Source: DVED01 sp963838375
GTDB lineage: Bacteria; Cyanobacteriota; Cyanobacteriia; Cyanobacteriales; Geitlerinemataceae
Direction of reading: 5' to 3'
NCBI GenBank assembly: GCA_963838375.1
Contig: CAWIQY010000016.1
Coordinates: 434,001 to 498,000 of the forward strand
Length of the DNA stretch: 64,000 nt
Below the pieces are notes generated by a model. The model searched no databases. It had not been told where the DNA came from and saw only the letters and a program-made list of their open reading frames with translations. Position numbers and translations under genes: made by a program. Positions 35,794-45,543 of the stretch are shown one piece after another. How positions within the stretch are numbered: the stretch's first letter is position 1; each line of letters opens with the position of its first letter.

Positions 35794-36852
35794 ATGACCA
35801 AAATGACTCGGCGAGCTTTCATCGCCGGCAGTGCTGCTGTGTCTGCGATCGCTCTGGGACAGTTCAATCGTCCGCTTAGAGCCCAGTCCGGTAATGTTGT
35901 AAACTTATACTCGGCTCGTCACTACGACACGGATAACGATATCTACCAAAGCTTCACAGACAGTACGGGGATTCGGGTGAACTTGGTCGAAGCCGAAGCT
36001 GACCAGTTAATCGAGCGGATTAAAAGCGAGGGAGTCAATAGCCCCGCAGATATCCTCATGACCGTAGATGCCGGTCGTTTGTGGCGAGCGCAAGAAGAAG
36101 GATTGTTTGAAAGAGTCTCCTCACCCGTTTTGACGCGGGAAATTCCCGAAAGCCTGCGACAACCTGAAGGACTGTGGTTTGGCTTGTCGAAACGGCCACG
36201 ACCGATTATGTATAGCAAAGAGCGGGTCAATCCTAGCGACCTTTCTACCTACGAGGATTTGGTCAACAGTCAGTGGCGGCGCAAAATTCTCATCCGCTCT
36301 TCTAGCAATATCTACAATCAGTCTTTAGTTGGCGCTCTGCTAAACGCTCACGGTGAAGCTAAAACCGAAGAGTGGTGTCGGGGAATGGTGGCGAACTTTG
36401 CCCGCCCGCCAGAAGGCAACGATACAGCGCAAATTAAAGGCGTGGCAGCCGGACAGGGAGATATCGCGATCGCCAATACCTACTATTTGGTGCGGTTGGC
36501 GAAGTCCGACAAACCCGAAGATCGAGAAGTCGCCGAAAAGGTAGGCATCTTTTTCCCGAATCAAGGAGCCGGGGAGAGAGGAACTCACATTAATATTAGC
36601 GGGGGTGGCGTTCTCAAAACAGCACCGAACAAGGAAGCCGCTATCAAGTTTTTAGAGCATCTGGTTAGTCGTCCCGTCCAAGAACTCTTTGCGGAGGGGA
36701 ATAATGAATATCCTGTTGTCGAAGGTGTCGAACTCGATCCTGTGCTGGCTAGCTACGGTACGGATTTCAAACAAGATGATATTAATGCTGCGATTTACGG
36801 ACGCTTGAATGCAGAAGCATTGAGGGTGATGGACCGTGCTGGGTGGAAGTAG
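35794..36852 (+). CDS. futA: Ferric iron-binding periplasmic protein FutA
   Basis: 352 residues from the ATG at 35794 (AGGGA 9 bp upstream). A twin-arginine signal (MTRRAFIAG) then VVNLYSARHYDTD marks the FutA/FbpA class 1 binding proteins. Several tyrosines that bind ferric iron in this family lie near 190-230 (SNTYYLVRL region). It delivers Fe3+ to an ABC permease (FutB/FutC), which is not in the window. Probably a single transcript. It lies next to the ExbB/D module, supporting an iron role for the latter. Confidence 0.93.
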   Translation: MTKMTRRAFIAGSAAVSAIALGQFNRPLRAQSGNVVNLYSARHYDTDNDIYQSFTDSTGIRVNLVEAEADQLIERIKSEGVNSPADILMTVDAGRLWRAQEEGLFERVSSPVLTREIPESLRQPEGLWFGLSKRPRPIMYSKERVNPSDLSTYEDLVNSQWRRKILIRSSSNIYNQSLVGALLNAHGEAKTEEWCRGMVANFARPPEGNDTAQIKGVAAGQGDIAIANTYYLVRLAKSDKPEDREVAEKVGIFFPNQGAGERGTHINISGGGVLKTAPNKEAAIKFLEHLVSRPVQELFAEGNNEYPVVEGVELDPVLASYGTDFKQDDINAAIYGRLNAEALRVMDRAGWK

Positions 36853-36886
36853 TAGTTTCTCGGTGAAATTTGAACTGCCCTCTGTC

Positions 36887-37056
36887 GGGCAGGGCTGTTT
36901 CATTTTCTGTAGGGGCGAAGCGAAGGCGTCCGGGAATCCCAAGAGTGGTTGCCCCGATCTCTGGAACCCCCATGATTTCGTCGGTGGCGGGGTAGGCACT
37001 CTTGGCGCTACCCCTACAAAATCCTCGTTTTCCACGACAATGAAACAGCCCTGCCC
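36887..37056. mobile_element. MITE-like element with 18-bp perfect terminal inverted repeats
   Basis: GGGCAGGGCTGTTTCATT at 36887-36904 is the exact reverse complement of 37039-37056. The 170-bp interior has no ORF and contains inner inverted words (TGTAGGGGCGAAG and CTACCCCTACA). A 7-bp hairpin GGCGGAC/GTCCGCC follows at 37064-37081. It looks like a non-autonomous miniature element or large palindrome downstream of futA. No clear target duplication was found. Confidence 0.8.
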
Positions 37057-37174
37057 TCTTAGAGGCGGACTGCTGTCCGCCGCTACTCAACCCATATCAT
37101 GTCGATGCGTAAGTCCTGTTGCCATTGAGTCAGTCTATATTAATGATGGAAGATGACAGGATATCGCAGCTTCG

Positions 37175-38359
37175 ATGATGCACTACCGACGGTTTGGACG
37201 AACTCAACTACAAATGCCCGTGTTTTCCTGCGGGGGAATGCGCTACCAACATTCTTGGAAAGACATTCCCAAATGGCAAATTCCCGACGAAAACCAGCGC
37301 AATTTAGACGCCACGATTCGCCGCGCTGTGGAACTGGGTATTAACCATATTGAAACAGCGCGGGGGTACGGAACCTCCGAAGTTCAACTGGGGAGAATTT
37401 TGCCGACTCTTCCGCGAGAGCAGTTAATCGTACAAACGAAAGTTTCTCCAAAAGCCAACCCCAAAGATTTTCGGGATAACTTTCATAAATCCCTGGCTAA
37501 CTTAAACCTCGACTATGTGGATTTGTTGGGGTTACACGGCATCAATACACCGGAGATTCTCGAGTGGAGTATTCGACCGGGTGGGTGTTTAGATGAAGTG
37601 CGAAAATGGCAACAAGAAGGCAAAGTTCGCTTCGTTGGTTTTTCGACCCACGGTCCGACGGATGTGATTGTCAAAGCCATTGAAACGGGACAATTTGATT
37701 ATGTCAATCTCCACTGGTATTATATCAATCAGTGGAATTGGTCAGCGATCGAAGCGGCAAAAACGCAGGATATGGGCGTGTTTATTATCAGTCCATCGGA
37801 TAAAGGGGGAAAACTCTACCAGCCACCCAAAAAATTAGTAGACCTGTGCCAGCCACTGTCTCCCATGGTCTTTAACGACTTATTTTGTTTGAGCCATCCT
37901 CAAGTTCATACCCTCAGTTTGGGAGCGGCAAAACCCACGGATTTTGACGAACATTTGAAAACTTTACCAATACTCGATCGTGCCGATGAGATTTTACCGC
38001 CGATTTTGGCAAGATTAGAACAAGAGGCGATCGCTTGTTTGGGAGAAAATTGGGTCAAAACTTGGGATATCGGCTTGCCAAAGCATGAAGATACGCCAGG
38101 CGGAATTAATATCAAATTGATTCTCTGGCTGAGAAATTTAGCGATCGCTTACGAGCTGAACGACTATGCCAAAGGGCGTTACAACCTGCTAGCAAATGGC
38201 GGTCATTGGTTCCCAGGAAATCAAGCTAAAGGTGTCGAGAATGTAGATTTAAGTGCTTGTTTACAGCACAGTTCTCATGCCGACAAAATTCCCGATTTAC
38301 TTGCCGACGCACATCGGTTATTCGGCGGGGAGAGTGTCCAACGACTATCGCAACAATAA
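37175..38359 (+). CDS. Aldo/keto reductase family protein
   Basis: 394 residues. The TIM barrel of the AKR superfamily is recognisable: RRFGRTQLQMPVFSCGGM at the start, an active-site block with GINHIETARGYGTSE (Tyr and Asp positions differ from classical AKR, which has D and Y in FDTAxxYG), a catalytic Lys in VQTKVSPK, and a C-terminal extension of about 80 residues lacking the 4Fe-4S cysteines found in some relatives. The usual Asp of FDTA is Glu here (IETA), a known variant in bacterial AKRs. The substrate is unknown. Start codon ATG 37175 or 37178. Confidence 0.88.
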   Translation: MMHYRRFGRTQLQMPVFSCGGMRYQHSWKDIPKWQIPDENQRNLDATIRRAVELGINHIETARGYGTSEVQLGRILPTLPREQLIVQTKVSPKANPKDFRDNFHKSLANLNLDYVDLLGLHGINTPEILEWSIRPGGCLDEVRKWQQEGKVRFVGFSTHGPTDVIVKAIETGQFDYVNLHWYYINQWNWSAIEAAKTQDMGVFIISPSDKGGKLYQPPKKLVDLCQPLSPMVFNDLFCLSHPQVHTLSLGAAKPTDFDEHLKTLPILDRADEILPPILARLEQEAIACLGENWVKTWDIGLPKHEDTPGGINIKLILWLRNLAIAYELNDYAKGRYNLLANGGHWFPGNQAKGVENVDLSACLQHSSHADKIPDLLADAHRLFGGESVQRLSQQ

Positions 38360-38378
38360 ACATTCAGCTCATAGAGAT

Positions 38379-38735
38379 TCAGCTCGCGGCTACTGGGCGA
38401 TCGATCGGTGTCACCAATAAAGTAATCCCTTCTCGTCCGACCACCATCACTTCTTCTTTGGGTTTAAGTGCGATCGAATGTTCGATCGCACAATTGGCAT
38501 CATTAGGAGAATCGAAGAAACGAGCGGGCCAATAACTACTTTGATATTTGACACGACCGGGACGATCGCCGGAAATGGTGACATCTACTATAGCAATCTC
38601 TGGTGTGGGAAACAGTTCGATCGATTGCCAATTCGATGAACTGACAACAGACGGCAGCGGAACCCAGAGACTCCATTTCTCAAACCAGTATGGGAATGAA
38701 AATGCTTTCACAAACCGTCTCCTAAATTGAAACAT
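38379..38735 (-). CDS. Small conserved protein with NfeD-like OB-fold C-terminus
   Basis: 118 residues. No membrane span. The second half (GRVKYQSSYWPARF, then EVMVVGREGITLLVTPI) matches the pattern of the NfeD C-terminal OB-fold that accompanies stomatin-like proteins. The N-terminal half is basic and aromatic. Converges with the aldo/keto reductase gene, 20 bp apart. Function unknown. Confidence 0.65.
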   Translation of the reverse strand: MFQFRRRFVKAFSFPYWFEKWSLWVPLPSVVSSSNWQSIELFPTPEIAIVDVTISGDRPGRVKYQSSYWPARFFDSPNDANCAIEHSIALKPKEEVMVVGREGITLLVTPIDRPVAAS

Positions 38736-38887
38736 CGCTCAATAATCTTCGATGTTTCCCACTGTACAGAAAACCGAATACACAAATGGGTTACGTGAAC
38801 AAATACTCACAACCGATCGTGCATTCACAGGGTAATGGGCAAGCTAACCCGTAAAAGGTTCACAACTACCCACTAGCCACTAGTAAT

Positions 38888-38951
38888 GGTGCGTTTCCTT
38901 CGTCAACACACCCTACTAACCTGGTGCGTTTCCTTCGTCAACACACCCTAC
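38888..38951. repeat. Two direct copies of a 29-bp intergenic repeat
   Basis: GGTGCGTTTCCTTCGTCAAC followed by ACACCCTAC occurs at 38888-38916 and 38923-38951, 35 bp apart. This word (reverse complement GTAGGGTGTG...) is a widespread dispersed repeat in filamentous cyanobacterial genomes. It lies just after argC. Confidence 0.85.
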
Positions 38952-38964
38952 CCAAAGCGCCATC

Positions 38965-40023
38965 TTAAGGATAAAAACCCAACTGGGGTAATCCCAACGT
39001 TTCTTCCAAACCGCACATCAAGTTCATGCACTGCAACGCTTGACCCGCTTGACCTTTCAGCAGGTTATCGATAGCCGACATGACAATCACCCGGTTCGTG
39101 CGCGGATCCACCTCAACACTCAGGTAGTTCAGATTGGTCCCGCACGCCCATTTCGTTTGGGGATAGGTTCCCGTGGGTAAGACTTTCACCCAATCAGAAG
39201 ACCGATAAAATGCGTTGTAAATCGTATATAAATCTTCCCGAACTAAGCCGGGATCTCGTAGAGTGGCGTAGACCGTGGATAAAATCCCTCGCACCATGGG
39301 GATCAGATGAGGCGTAAACTGTACCATGACATCCTGTCCGGCAAGATCGCTACAAATCTGCTCGATTTCCGGCGTGTGGCGATGGCGAGTGACGCCATAG
39401 GCTGCGAAAGAATTATCCGCTTCAGCCAGCAATAAATTGGTTTTCGCCTGTCGTCCGCCGCCAGAGGTGCCGGATTTGGCATCGATGACGAGGGTTCCCG
39501 GTACGATCAACCCTTGTTTGAGCAGGGGAGCGATCGCCAGTAAACTAGCGGTGGGGTAGCAGCCGGGACAGCCGACGAGTTGGGCATTTTTGATGCGATC
39601 GCGATACAGTTCCGGCAATCCATATACGGCGGTTGCAGCCGTGTCTCCATCCGTGCGATCGCCACCGTACCATTTTTGATACGTATCGAGATTGGAAAAC
39701 CGATAGTCGGCGGATAAATCCAGCACCTTGCAACCTTTGGCGAGCAAAGTCGGTGCCATCTGATAGGCTAAACCGTTAGGCAAAGAGAGAAAAACCACTT
39801 GACAGCGATCGGCAATTGTCTCTGCATCCACCGGTTCCACCATCAGCTTCACCCGATGTCCCAAATGGGGATACAAATCCGAAAAAGGTTTACCCGCACT
39901 GCTTTCGCCGCCCAAATAAACCAGTTCGACTTGGGGATGTTCTAGCAGGAGTCGAACCAACTGAACTCCGCCATAACCCGAGGCGCCGACGATGCCGACA
40001 GAAATGCGTTCCATATTACCCAT
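38965..40023 (-). CDS. argC: N-acetyl-gamma-glutamyl-phosphate reductase ArgC
   Basis: About 352 residues; the start may be 40026, 40023 or 40014. GASGYGGVQLVRLL near the N-terminus is the NADP-binding fold, VGCPGCYPT holds the catalytic cysteine, and HRHTPEIEQ the active-site histidine. It catalyses the third step of arginine biosynthesis, reducing the acyl phosphate to the semialdehyde. It stands alone, upstream of a TnpB-derived element. Confidence 0.95.
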   Translation of the reverse strand: MGNMERISVGIVGASGYGGVQLVRLLLEHPQVELVYLGGESSAGKPFSDLYPHLGHRVKLMVEPVDAETIADRCQVVFLSLPNGLAYQMAPTLLAKGCKVLDLSADYRFSNLDTYQKWYGGDRTDGDTAATAVYGLPELYRDRIKNAQLVGCPGCYPTASLLAIAPLLKQGLIVPGTLVIDAKSGTSGGGRQAKTNLLLAEADNSFAAYGVTRHRHTPEIEQICSDLAGQDVMVQFTPHLIPMVRGILSTVYATLRDPGLVREDLYTIYNAFYRSSDWVKVLPTGTYPQTKWACGTNLNYLSVEVDPRTNRVIVMSAIDNLLKGQAGQALQCMNLMCGLEETLGLPQLGFYP

Positions 40024-40261
40024 CATCCTTTTCCCAATCGCGATCGTGTACAAGATAGTTAACGTTTGCTGCATTCTAGATCGGGCTGTCGGTTTTACAA
40101 CCCACCCCGGAGAGATTGACTGCGACCCGAAAATAAGCTGTCGGGCGATCCCACACCGGAGTGTCTGGCGAGAAATCCCAGTTCGATGGCGCGATCGATC
40201 GTGTTATTTGGCAAACGAGATACAATTTAGATGAAAGCCGCTTTATAAAAGTTTACCGAAA

Positions 40262-40638
40262 ACTTGGGTTTAAAGCCCCGCCGTTTTAGGGCGGCTTTTC
40301 TGATATACTAAGTCTAGTGGAAAAGGTAATCAACCACTTAAAAAACCTAGTACCGCGCATGGTAACGCTGAACCTTGAAAACTACATCTAGGCGGTTCTA
40401 CTGCATTTTTCTAGTTTCCTCCTAGCAGTGGGTAAAAGATTTATAGGGACTAGACGTACAGCATTTAGGGCGGTAATGCCCTTCTCAAAAAAGAACTCGC
40501 AATTAGCGAATAGGGTAGGGCATACCCGAATTCACGCTTGGGGAGAATCCCACCTCTGGGCTAAGGGACGCAAGGAACCTAGTTTAAGTGGTTTCGATGA
40601 ACCAAGAATCCCTGTGCCTTTAGGTCAGGGAGTGTCAA
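40262..40638 (+). mobile_element. tnpB-less IS605-type element with left and right ends only
   Basis: The left end at 40266-40299 (GGGTTTAAAGCCCCGCC then GGGCGGCTTTT) is a typical left hairpin. The right end at 40605-40638 has GAATCCCTGTGCC, a TTTAGG loop and CAGGGAGTGTCAA, the same pattern as the right end of the element at 2676. Between them are about 300 bp with no intact tnpB, though an ORF fragment resembling a TnpB 3' end covers 40428-40638. It may still make a guide RNA. It ends 61 bp before the ribBA ATG. Confidence 0.7.
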
Positions 40639-40698
40639 GCAACAATGCTCGGAAGGCAACGGATCGATCCCCCCTTCTCCGTCATTGACCTCAAATCC

Positions 40699-42396
40699 AT
40701 GTCATCGAACTTCTCCGTGAAATCGTTCTTACCTAATCCCCTACAATCGTTTAAGTTTGACTCGATCGACGCTGCTTTGACCGATCTCAAAGCCGGACGG
40801 ATCATCGTCGTCGTGGATGATGAAAATCGAGAAAATGAGGGCGATCTCATTTGTGCTGCACAGTCTGTCACCCCCGATCAAATCAACTTCATGGCAGTGG
40901 AAGCTCGAGGGTTGATCTGTTTGGCAATGACGCCAGAGCGCTTAGACAAATTAGAGCTGCCTCTGATGGTCAGCAACAACACGGCGCCGGACCAAACCGC
41001 ATTTACGGTCAGTATCGATGCTTCGCCCCATGTCGGAGTCACCACGGGCATTTCCGCCGACGATCGCGCTCGTACCATCCTAGTGGCGATCGACCCCAAC
41101 ACCAAACCCGAAGATCTCAAACGTCCCGGTCATATTTTCCCGTTACGCGCCCGCGAAGGCGGTGTCCTCAAACGCGCCGGACATACAGAAGCGGCAGTAG
41201 ACCTCTCCCTGCTTGCCGGACTCGATCCCAGCGGGGTGATTTGCGAAATCCAAAATCCCGACGGTTCGATGGCGCGGTTGCCCGAGCTAATCGAATATGC
41301 TCGCAAACACCAACTCAAGATTATCAGTATTGCCGACTTAATTAGTTATCGTTTGCAAAAAGAACGCTTTGTCGAGCGGGAAACCGTTGCCGACTTACCC
41401 ACTCAGTTCGGTGAGTTTCAGATTTACGCTTACCGCAATTTATTAGATAATTCGGAACACGTGGCGATCGTTAAAGGCGATCCCGCTGAATTTACCGATC
41501 GACCCGTTCTCGTGCGCGTCCATTCTGAATGTTTGACGGGGGATGCTTTGGGTTCTTTGCGTTGCGATTGCCGGATGCAACTCCAAGCCGCGCTGAAAAC
41601 CATCAACCACCACGGATCGGGAGTGGTGGTCTATCTCCGTCAAGAAGGACGGGGAATTGGGTTGATCAACAAACTCAAAGCCTACTCCCTGCAAGATATC
41701 GGGTTGGATACAGTAGAAGCCAACGAGCGTTTGGGTTTCCCTGCCGACTTGCGAAATTACGGGGTGGGGGCGCAAATGCTCAACGATTTGGGCGTACACA
41801 AGATTCGTTTGATTACCAACAATCCCCGCAAAATTGCCGGGTTGAAAGGCTATGGCATCGAGGTGGTCGATCGAGTTCCGTTGTTGATCGAAGCCAACGA
41901 TTACAACTCGATTTATCTGGCAACCAAAGCCAAGAAATTGGGGCATATGCTGCTGCAAACTTATTTGGTGACAGTGGCAATTTGTTGGAAAGAAGACCTT
42001 TCAATCGCCGAACACTTCGATCGGCTAGAAGAATTGCGGGATGTTGCCAACACCGAACATTTGCTCATCCAAGAAGAAACCCGACCCGTCACCGTAGCGG
42101 TGTTCGATAATCCCTCATTAACCATTCACCTGGGATTCGACCAAGCCGACTTGACCAAACCCGATTGGTATCAAGATCGCGAACACCCTTACGTGCAAGC
42201 AGTTTCTCGCATTCTCGATGGTTTGGCAACCCGATCGTCTGTGCGACAATTGGAGTTTTTGGTGTCTCCCGGTAGCGATCCGCTGACCAGTTTGAAGGTA
42301 CAACTCGATCGACAACGCTTAGAACCGGGTCAGTTGCCTTCGCAGGTTTGCGATCGATTGCAAACCCAAACGATTTATCGATTTGAACGACAGTAG
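40699..42396 (+). CDS. ribBA: Bifunctional riboflavin protein RibBA (DHBP synthase / GTP cyclohydrolase II)
   Basis: 565 residues from the ATG at 40699. The N-terminal RibB domain (1 to about 205) has DDENRENEGDLI and RAGHTEAAVDL, and the RibA domain (about 210-405) has the zinc cysteines in SECLTGDALGSLRCDCRMQL and the RQEGRGIGL motif. A C-terminal extension of about 150 residues of cyanobacterial type follows. Together they supply both riboflavin precursors. No FMN riboswitch was seen; instead a TnpB-type right end occupies the leader. Confidence 0.96.
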   Translation: MSSNFSVKSFLPNPLQSFKFDSIDAALTDLKAGRIIVVVDDENRENEGDLICAAQSVTPDQINFMAVEARGLICLAMTPERLDKLELPLMVSNNTAPDQTAFTVSIDASPHVGVTTGISADDRARTILVAIDPNTKPEDLKRPGHIFPLRAREGGVLKRAGHTEAAVDLSLLAGLDPSGVICEIQNPDGSMARLPELIEYARKHQLKIISIADLISYRLQKERFVERETVADLPTQFGEFQIYAYRNLLDNSEHVAIVKGDPAEFTDRPVLVRVHSECLTGDALGSLRCDCRMQLQAALKTINHHGSGVVVYLRQEGRGIGLINKLKAYSLQDIGLDTVEANERLGFPADLRNYGVGAQMLNDLGVHKIRLITNNPRKIAGLKGYGIEVVDRVPLLIEANDYNSIYLATKAKKLGHMLLQTYLVTVAICWKEDLSIAEHFDRLEELRDVANTEHLLIQEETRPVTVAVFDNPSLTIHLGFDQADLTKPDWYQDREHPYVQAVSRILDGLATRSSVRQLEFLVSPGSDPLTSLKVQLDRQRLEPGQLPSQVCDRLQTQTIYRFERQ

Positions 42397-42411
42397 TTTA
42401 AGACTGATGCG

Positions 42412-44131
42412 GTGAAGTTAATCAACAGTCGAGATCTTCGAGTTTCCCCAGCTTGGTCGATCGTTTGGAATCCGGTCAAGAAACTGCCTGCCAACACCAC
42501 CTGGCAAGACGATGGAATTGCCATCGCCCAAGCGTCTCCCATTTTCAGTCCTGACGGACAATTGGCGATCGTTGGAGACGCCTTTCTCACCAACCGCATT
42601 GCCTTACAACAACATTTACCGGGGAAATCCTTTGCTGAAGACCCCCAGATGGGCGATCTGCAACTGATTGCCGGTTTGTGGCAGCAGTTTGGCATCGAGA
42701 GTGTCGCCCGGTTATGCGGAACTTTCGCCTTCGCCGTTTGGGATCGCCATCAGCAGAAACTTTGGGGCGTTCGCGATCGTGTTGGTGCGAAAACCCTGTA
42801 CTACAACACTTCTGGTTCGACAGTCGCGATCGCGCCTCGTTTGAAAACCCTTACCCCTTACCGCACCGACGATCTAGATCTAGTTGCGTTGCGAGATTAC
42901 CTGTGTTGCGCCTTCGTTCCTGGAGAAAGAACCTTGTGGCGGCAAGTGCGGGAATTGCGTCCGGCAGAGATGCTGTGCCTATCGAGAGAAGGAGAATCCC
43001 GGCAATTTTACTGGCAACCGCAAGCAAAAGTGTGTCACGCCGATCGCCCTGTGACGTGGCACGCCGGGGAACTTCGATCGCTCTTGGAACAAGTCGTACA
43101 GGACAATTTACCGCAGTCATCAACCCGTGGGTGCGTACCTATCTGGGGGATTGGATTCAAGCTGCATTGTGGCTTTAGCGTCCCAATTTCACGATCGTCC
43201 CGTTCATACTTATTCCATTCATTTTGGCGCCGACTATCCCAACGAACTGGAATTTGCCGATCGAGTTGCACGTCACTGCCAAACCCAGCATCGCGTTTTG
43301 GAAATCACCCCCGATCGAGTTTGGGAAATGTTGCCCATTACGATGGCAAATTTAGACGATCCCATCGGCGATCCGCTGACTGTTCCTAACTATTTACTCG
43401 GACAAATTGCTGGCGAAGAGGTGAGTACGATTCTCAACGGAGAAGGTGGAGATCCCTGTTTCGGCGGACCGAAAAATAAACCGATGTTACTCGATGCCAT
43501 TTACGCTGGGGTGGCTACTTCAACACCACCGGATTTGCTTTCGAGTTACCTCAGTTCTTATAAAAAATGCTTTCGGGAATTGCCACAACTGCTCAAACCG
43601 GAAATTTTAGGAGCGATCGCATCGGAAACTTCTGTCTTTTCCCCCGATTTACACTCAGATACAGATTATCTCAATCGGTTGATGTTGCTCAATATCAAAT
43701 TTAAAGGCGCAGACCACATTTTGACGAAGGTGAATAATCTGACCTCTGCGGCGGGACTCTCGGGTCGATCGCCTTTATTCGATCCTCGCATTGTGGAACT
43801 CAGTTTGCAAATTCCGCCTAACTATAAATTAGCAGGCGCTGAAGAAAAAGCCGTGCTCAAAAGTGCCGTCGCCGACTTATTACCCCAGGAGATTGTCTAT
43901 CGTCCCAAAAGCGGCATGAGAGTGCCGGTGAGCGCCTGGTTCTATCGGTTTTGGCGTCGCCGAGCCAAATCGTTGCTACTCAGCCGCAATGCCCAAATTT
44001 TAACCTATTTCGATCGGGCTGTCATTGGCGATTGGCTGGAATTTCGCGGCGATCCTTGGCATCGTTACGGGATTAAGTTATGGTTATTGGTGAGTTTGGA
44101 AATGTGGTTACAAGTTCATCGATCGAAGTAA
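42412..44131 (+). pseudogene. Asparagine-synthetase-like amidotransferase, frameshifted
   Basis: GTG start, 15 bp after ribBA. The first frame gives a glutaminase-like N-terminal domain (GTFAFAVWDRHQQKLWGVRDRVGAK) without the nucleophilic Cys at position 2. The second frame (to 44131) gives the synthetase domain with the PP-loop SGGLDSS and NGEGGDPCFGG. The switch lies at about 43105-43118. A missing Cys2 is typical of ammonia-dependent or beta-lactam/lasso cyclase-like relatives. Frames joined, length would be about 573 residues. The function is open; no partner genes of a lasso cluster are seen. Confidence 0.82.
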
Positions 44132-44152
44132 CTGGGGAATCCATCTGGAAAC

Positions 44153-45490
44153 TCAACCAAAATCATCAGACGCAACAATAAATTCGCTCTCCGTCTCGAA
44201 AGCTAAATCCCCCGGCGCCGGTTGTATGTATCGATTGACGGCTAAACATTGAGCCACGATTTTTAATAGTTTTTGGGGAACAAAAGATTCTAACTCCACA
44301 AAGTTTCCTCGTTCTAACCACACAATTTCATCCCGAGACAAACTCTGACGAACTTCTGGGGAAATCGGTTCTATTGGTGTTTTAGAGTTGATTGAATTTT
44401 GGACAACTGCCTGGCGAGTTTTGAACACTTGGCGCGGTAAAAGTCCCATATCAAAAATCTCAACTGGGTGTTCGTGGAACCATTTAGGACTATTGCATAA
44501 GGTATGATATAAGCTGACTCCACGAGGTGAAGCATCGTGCAGAGCATATACTTTTAAGTTCGGATTTTGGCGTAATATTTCCAGAAGCTCAGTGAAGATG
44601 CTCCCCGGATATCCGGTGACGCTGACTACCGCACAATTATATTCGCGGTGAAAGTTATTTGCTAGTAGAAATTGGGCAATTTCCGGTCGATCGCACACCA
44701 CCAGACGATCGAAACTATAACCACCGATTTCTTCATCGATCGGAGTTCGATCGATGTTTTCTTTAATGTTTTCTTCAATTGGCGGCAGCAACTTTTCGAG
44801 ACTCCCATTAACTTTCGTCCATTTTTCGATCCATCGATCGATATTTCCTTCGTAAAAAAGGGAGCTAAGCTGAAGACTGGGTTTGTATTTTGGATCTATA
44901 TAGAAGCTCCATTTTATCAATACAAGTCCGGCAGCAACTCCCATTAAAAAAACAAGAAACCCGAGCAAGGGAACTCTAGATAAAATTGCACCTAAGAAAG
45001 AAAACTCTATAATTAGTCCTATTCCGGCTATCTTTATTCTCTTTTTATATCCCGGCATAGCTCGATAATACAACTCAAAACCTAAACCTACAACAGTACC
45101 CCAAAGCATTAGCCCCAAAAAGAAAATTAAAAATATTGCCCAAACGAACACTGGACTATTTAAAAACTCTTCTCCTCCCAAAAACACTGGGACAATCAAC
45201 ATAAATACAGGAATAAAACAAAAAAAGTAATAGAGTAATATTTTTTTGACCTCATTAGTCTCTCGTTGAAATAGAGGTCGCTTGATGGCATAAAATAATT
45301 GCTTATTTGTATAATACAGTCTATCTTGATAAGAAGCACGATCGATAGAGTTTTTGAATAATAAATCTTTCGTGTCCTCTACATTCGTTTTGGGTTCAAA
45401 GGTAAATGGATGCCCGCATTTCTTACATCGCCCATTATTTGCCACTCTTTCTTTATAGTTACTATCAGTCTTACACTGAATACACTTCAT
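44153..45490 (-). CDS. Zinc-ribbon membrane protein with TOPRIM-like C-terminus
   Basis: 445 residues from the ATG at 45490 (GAGG 7 bp upstream). Starts with a zinc ribbon (CIQCKTD and CKKCGHPF). About four to five membrane segments follow (about 85-185). The C-terminal half (about 265-370) resembles the TOPRIM fold of Spo11/TopoVI-A: LVVCDRPEIAQFLL, VSVTGYPG and ALHDASPRGVSLYHTL. The acidic residues of the active site are partly replaced (DxS instead of DxD). The last gene of a same-strand run with accC and a LysA-like gene. Function unknown. Confidence 0.6.
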   Translation of the reverse strand: MKCIQCKTDSNYKERVANNGRCKKCGHPFTFEPKTNVEDTKDLLFKNSIDRASYQDRLYYTNKQLFYAIKRPLFQRETNEVKKILLYYFFCFIPVFMLIVPVFLGGEEFLNSPVFVWAIFLIFFLGLMLWGTVVGLGFELYYRAMPGYKKRIKIAGIGLIIEFSFLGAILSRVPLLGFLVFLMGVAAGLVLIKWSFYIDPKYKPSLQLSSLFYEGNIDRWIEKWTKVNGSLEKLLPPIEENIKENIDRTPIDEEIGGYSFDRLVVCDRPEIAQFLLANNFHREYNCAVVSVTGYPGSIFTELLEILRQNPNLKVYALHDASPRGVSLYHTLCNSPKWFHEHPVEIFDMGLLPRQVFKTRQAVVQNSINSKTPIEPISPEVRQSLSRDEIVWLERGNFVELESFVPQKLLKIVAQCLAVNRYIQPAPGDLAFETESEFIVASDDFG

Positions 45491-45543
45491 AAAATCCTCA
45501 CAACTTTTAGAGATTAAGCTATTTCCGACTGACTCTAGAAATG

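Noticed and set aside
38888..38951. Short direct repeats as CRISPR or attachment site
   Set aside because: Only two copies of a dispersed intergenic repeat with a 6-bp gap, no cas genes, integrase or tRNA nearby.
40240..40640. Possible FMN riboswitch before ribBA
   Set aside because: The conserved RFN sequence blocks are absent; the structure present matches IS605 ends.
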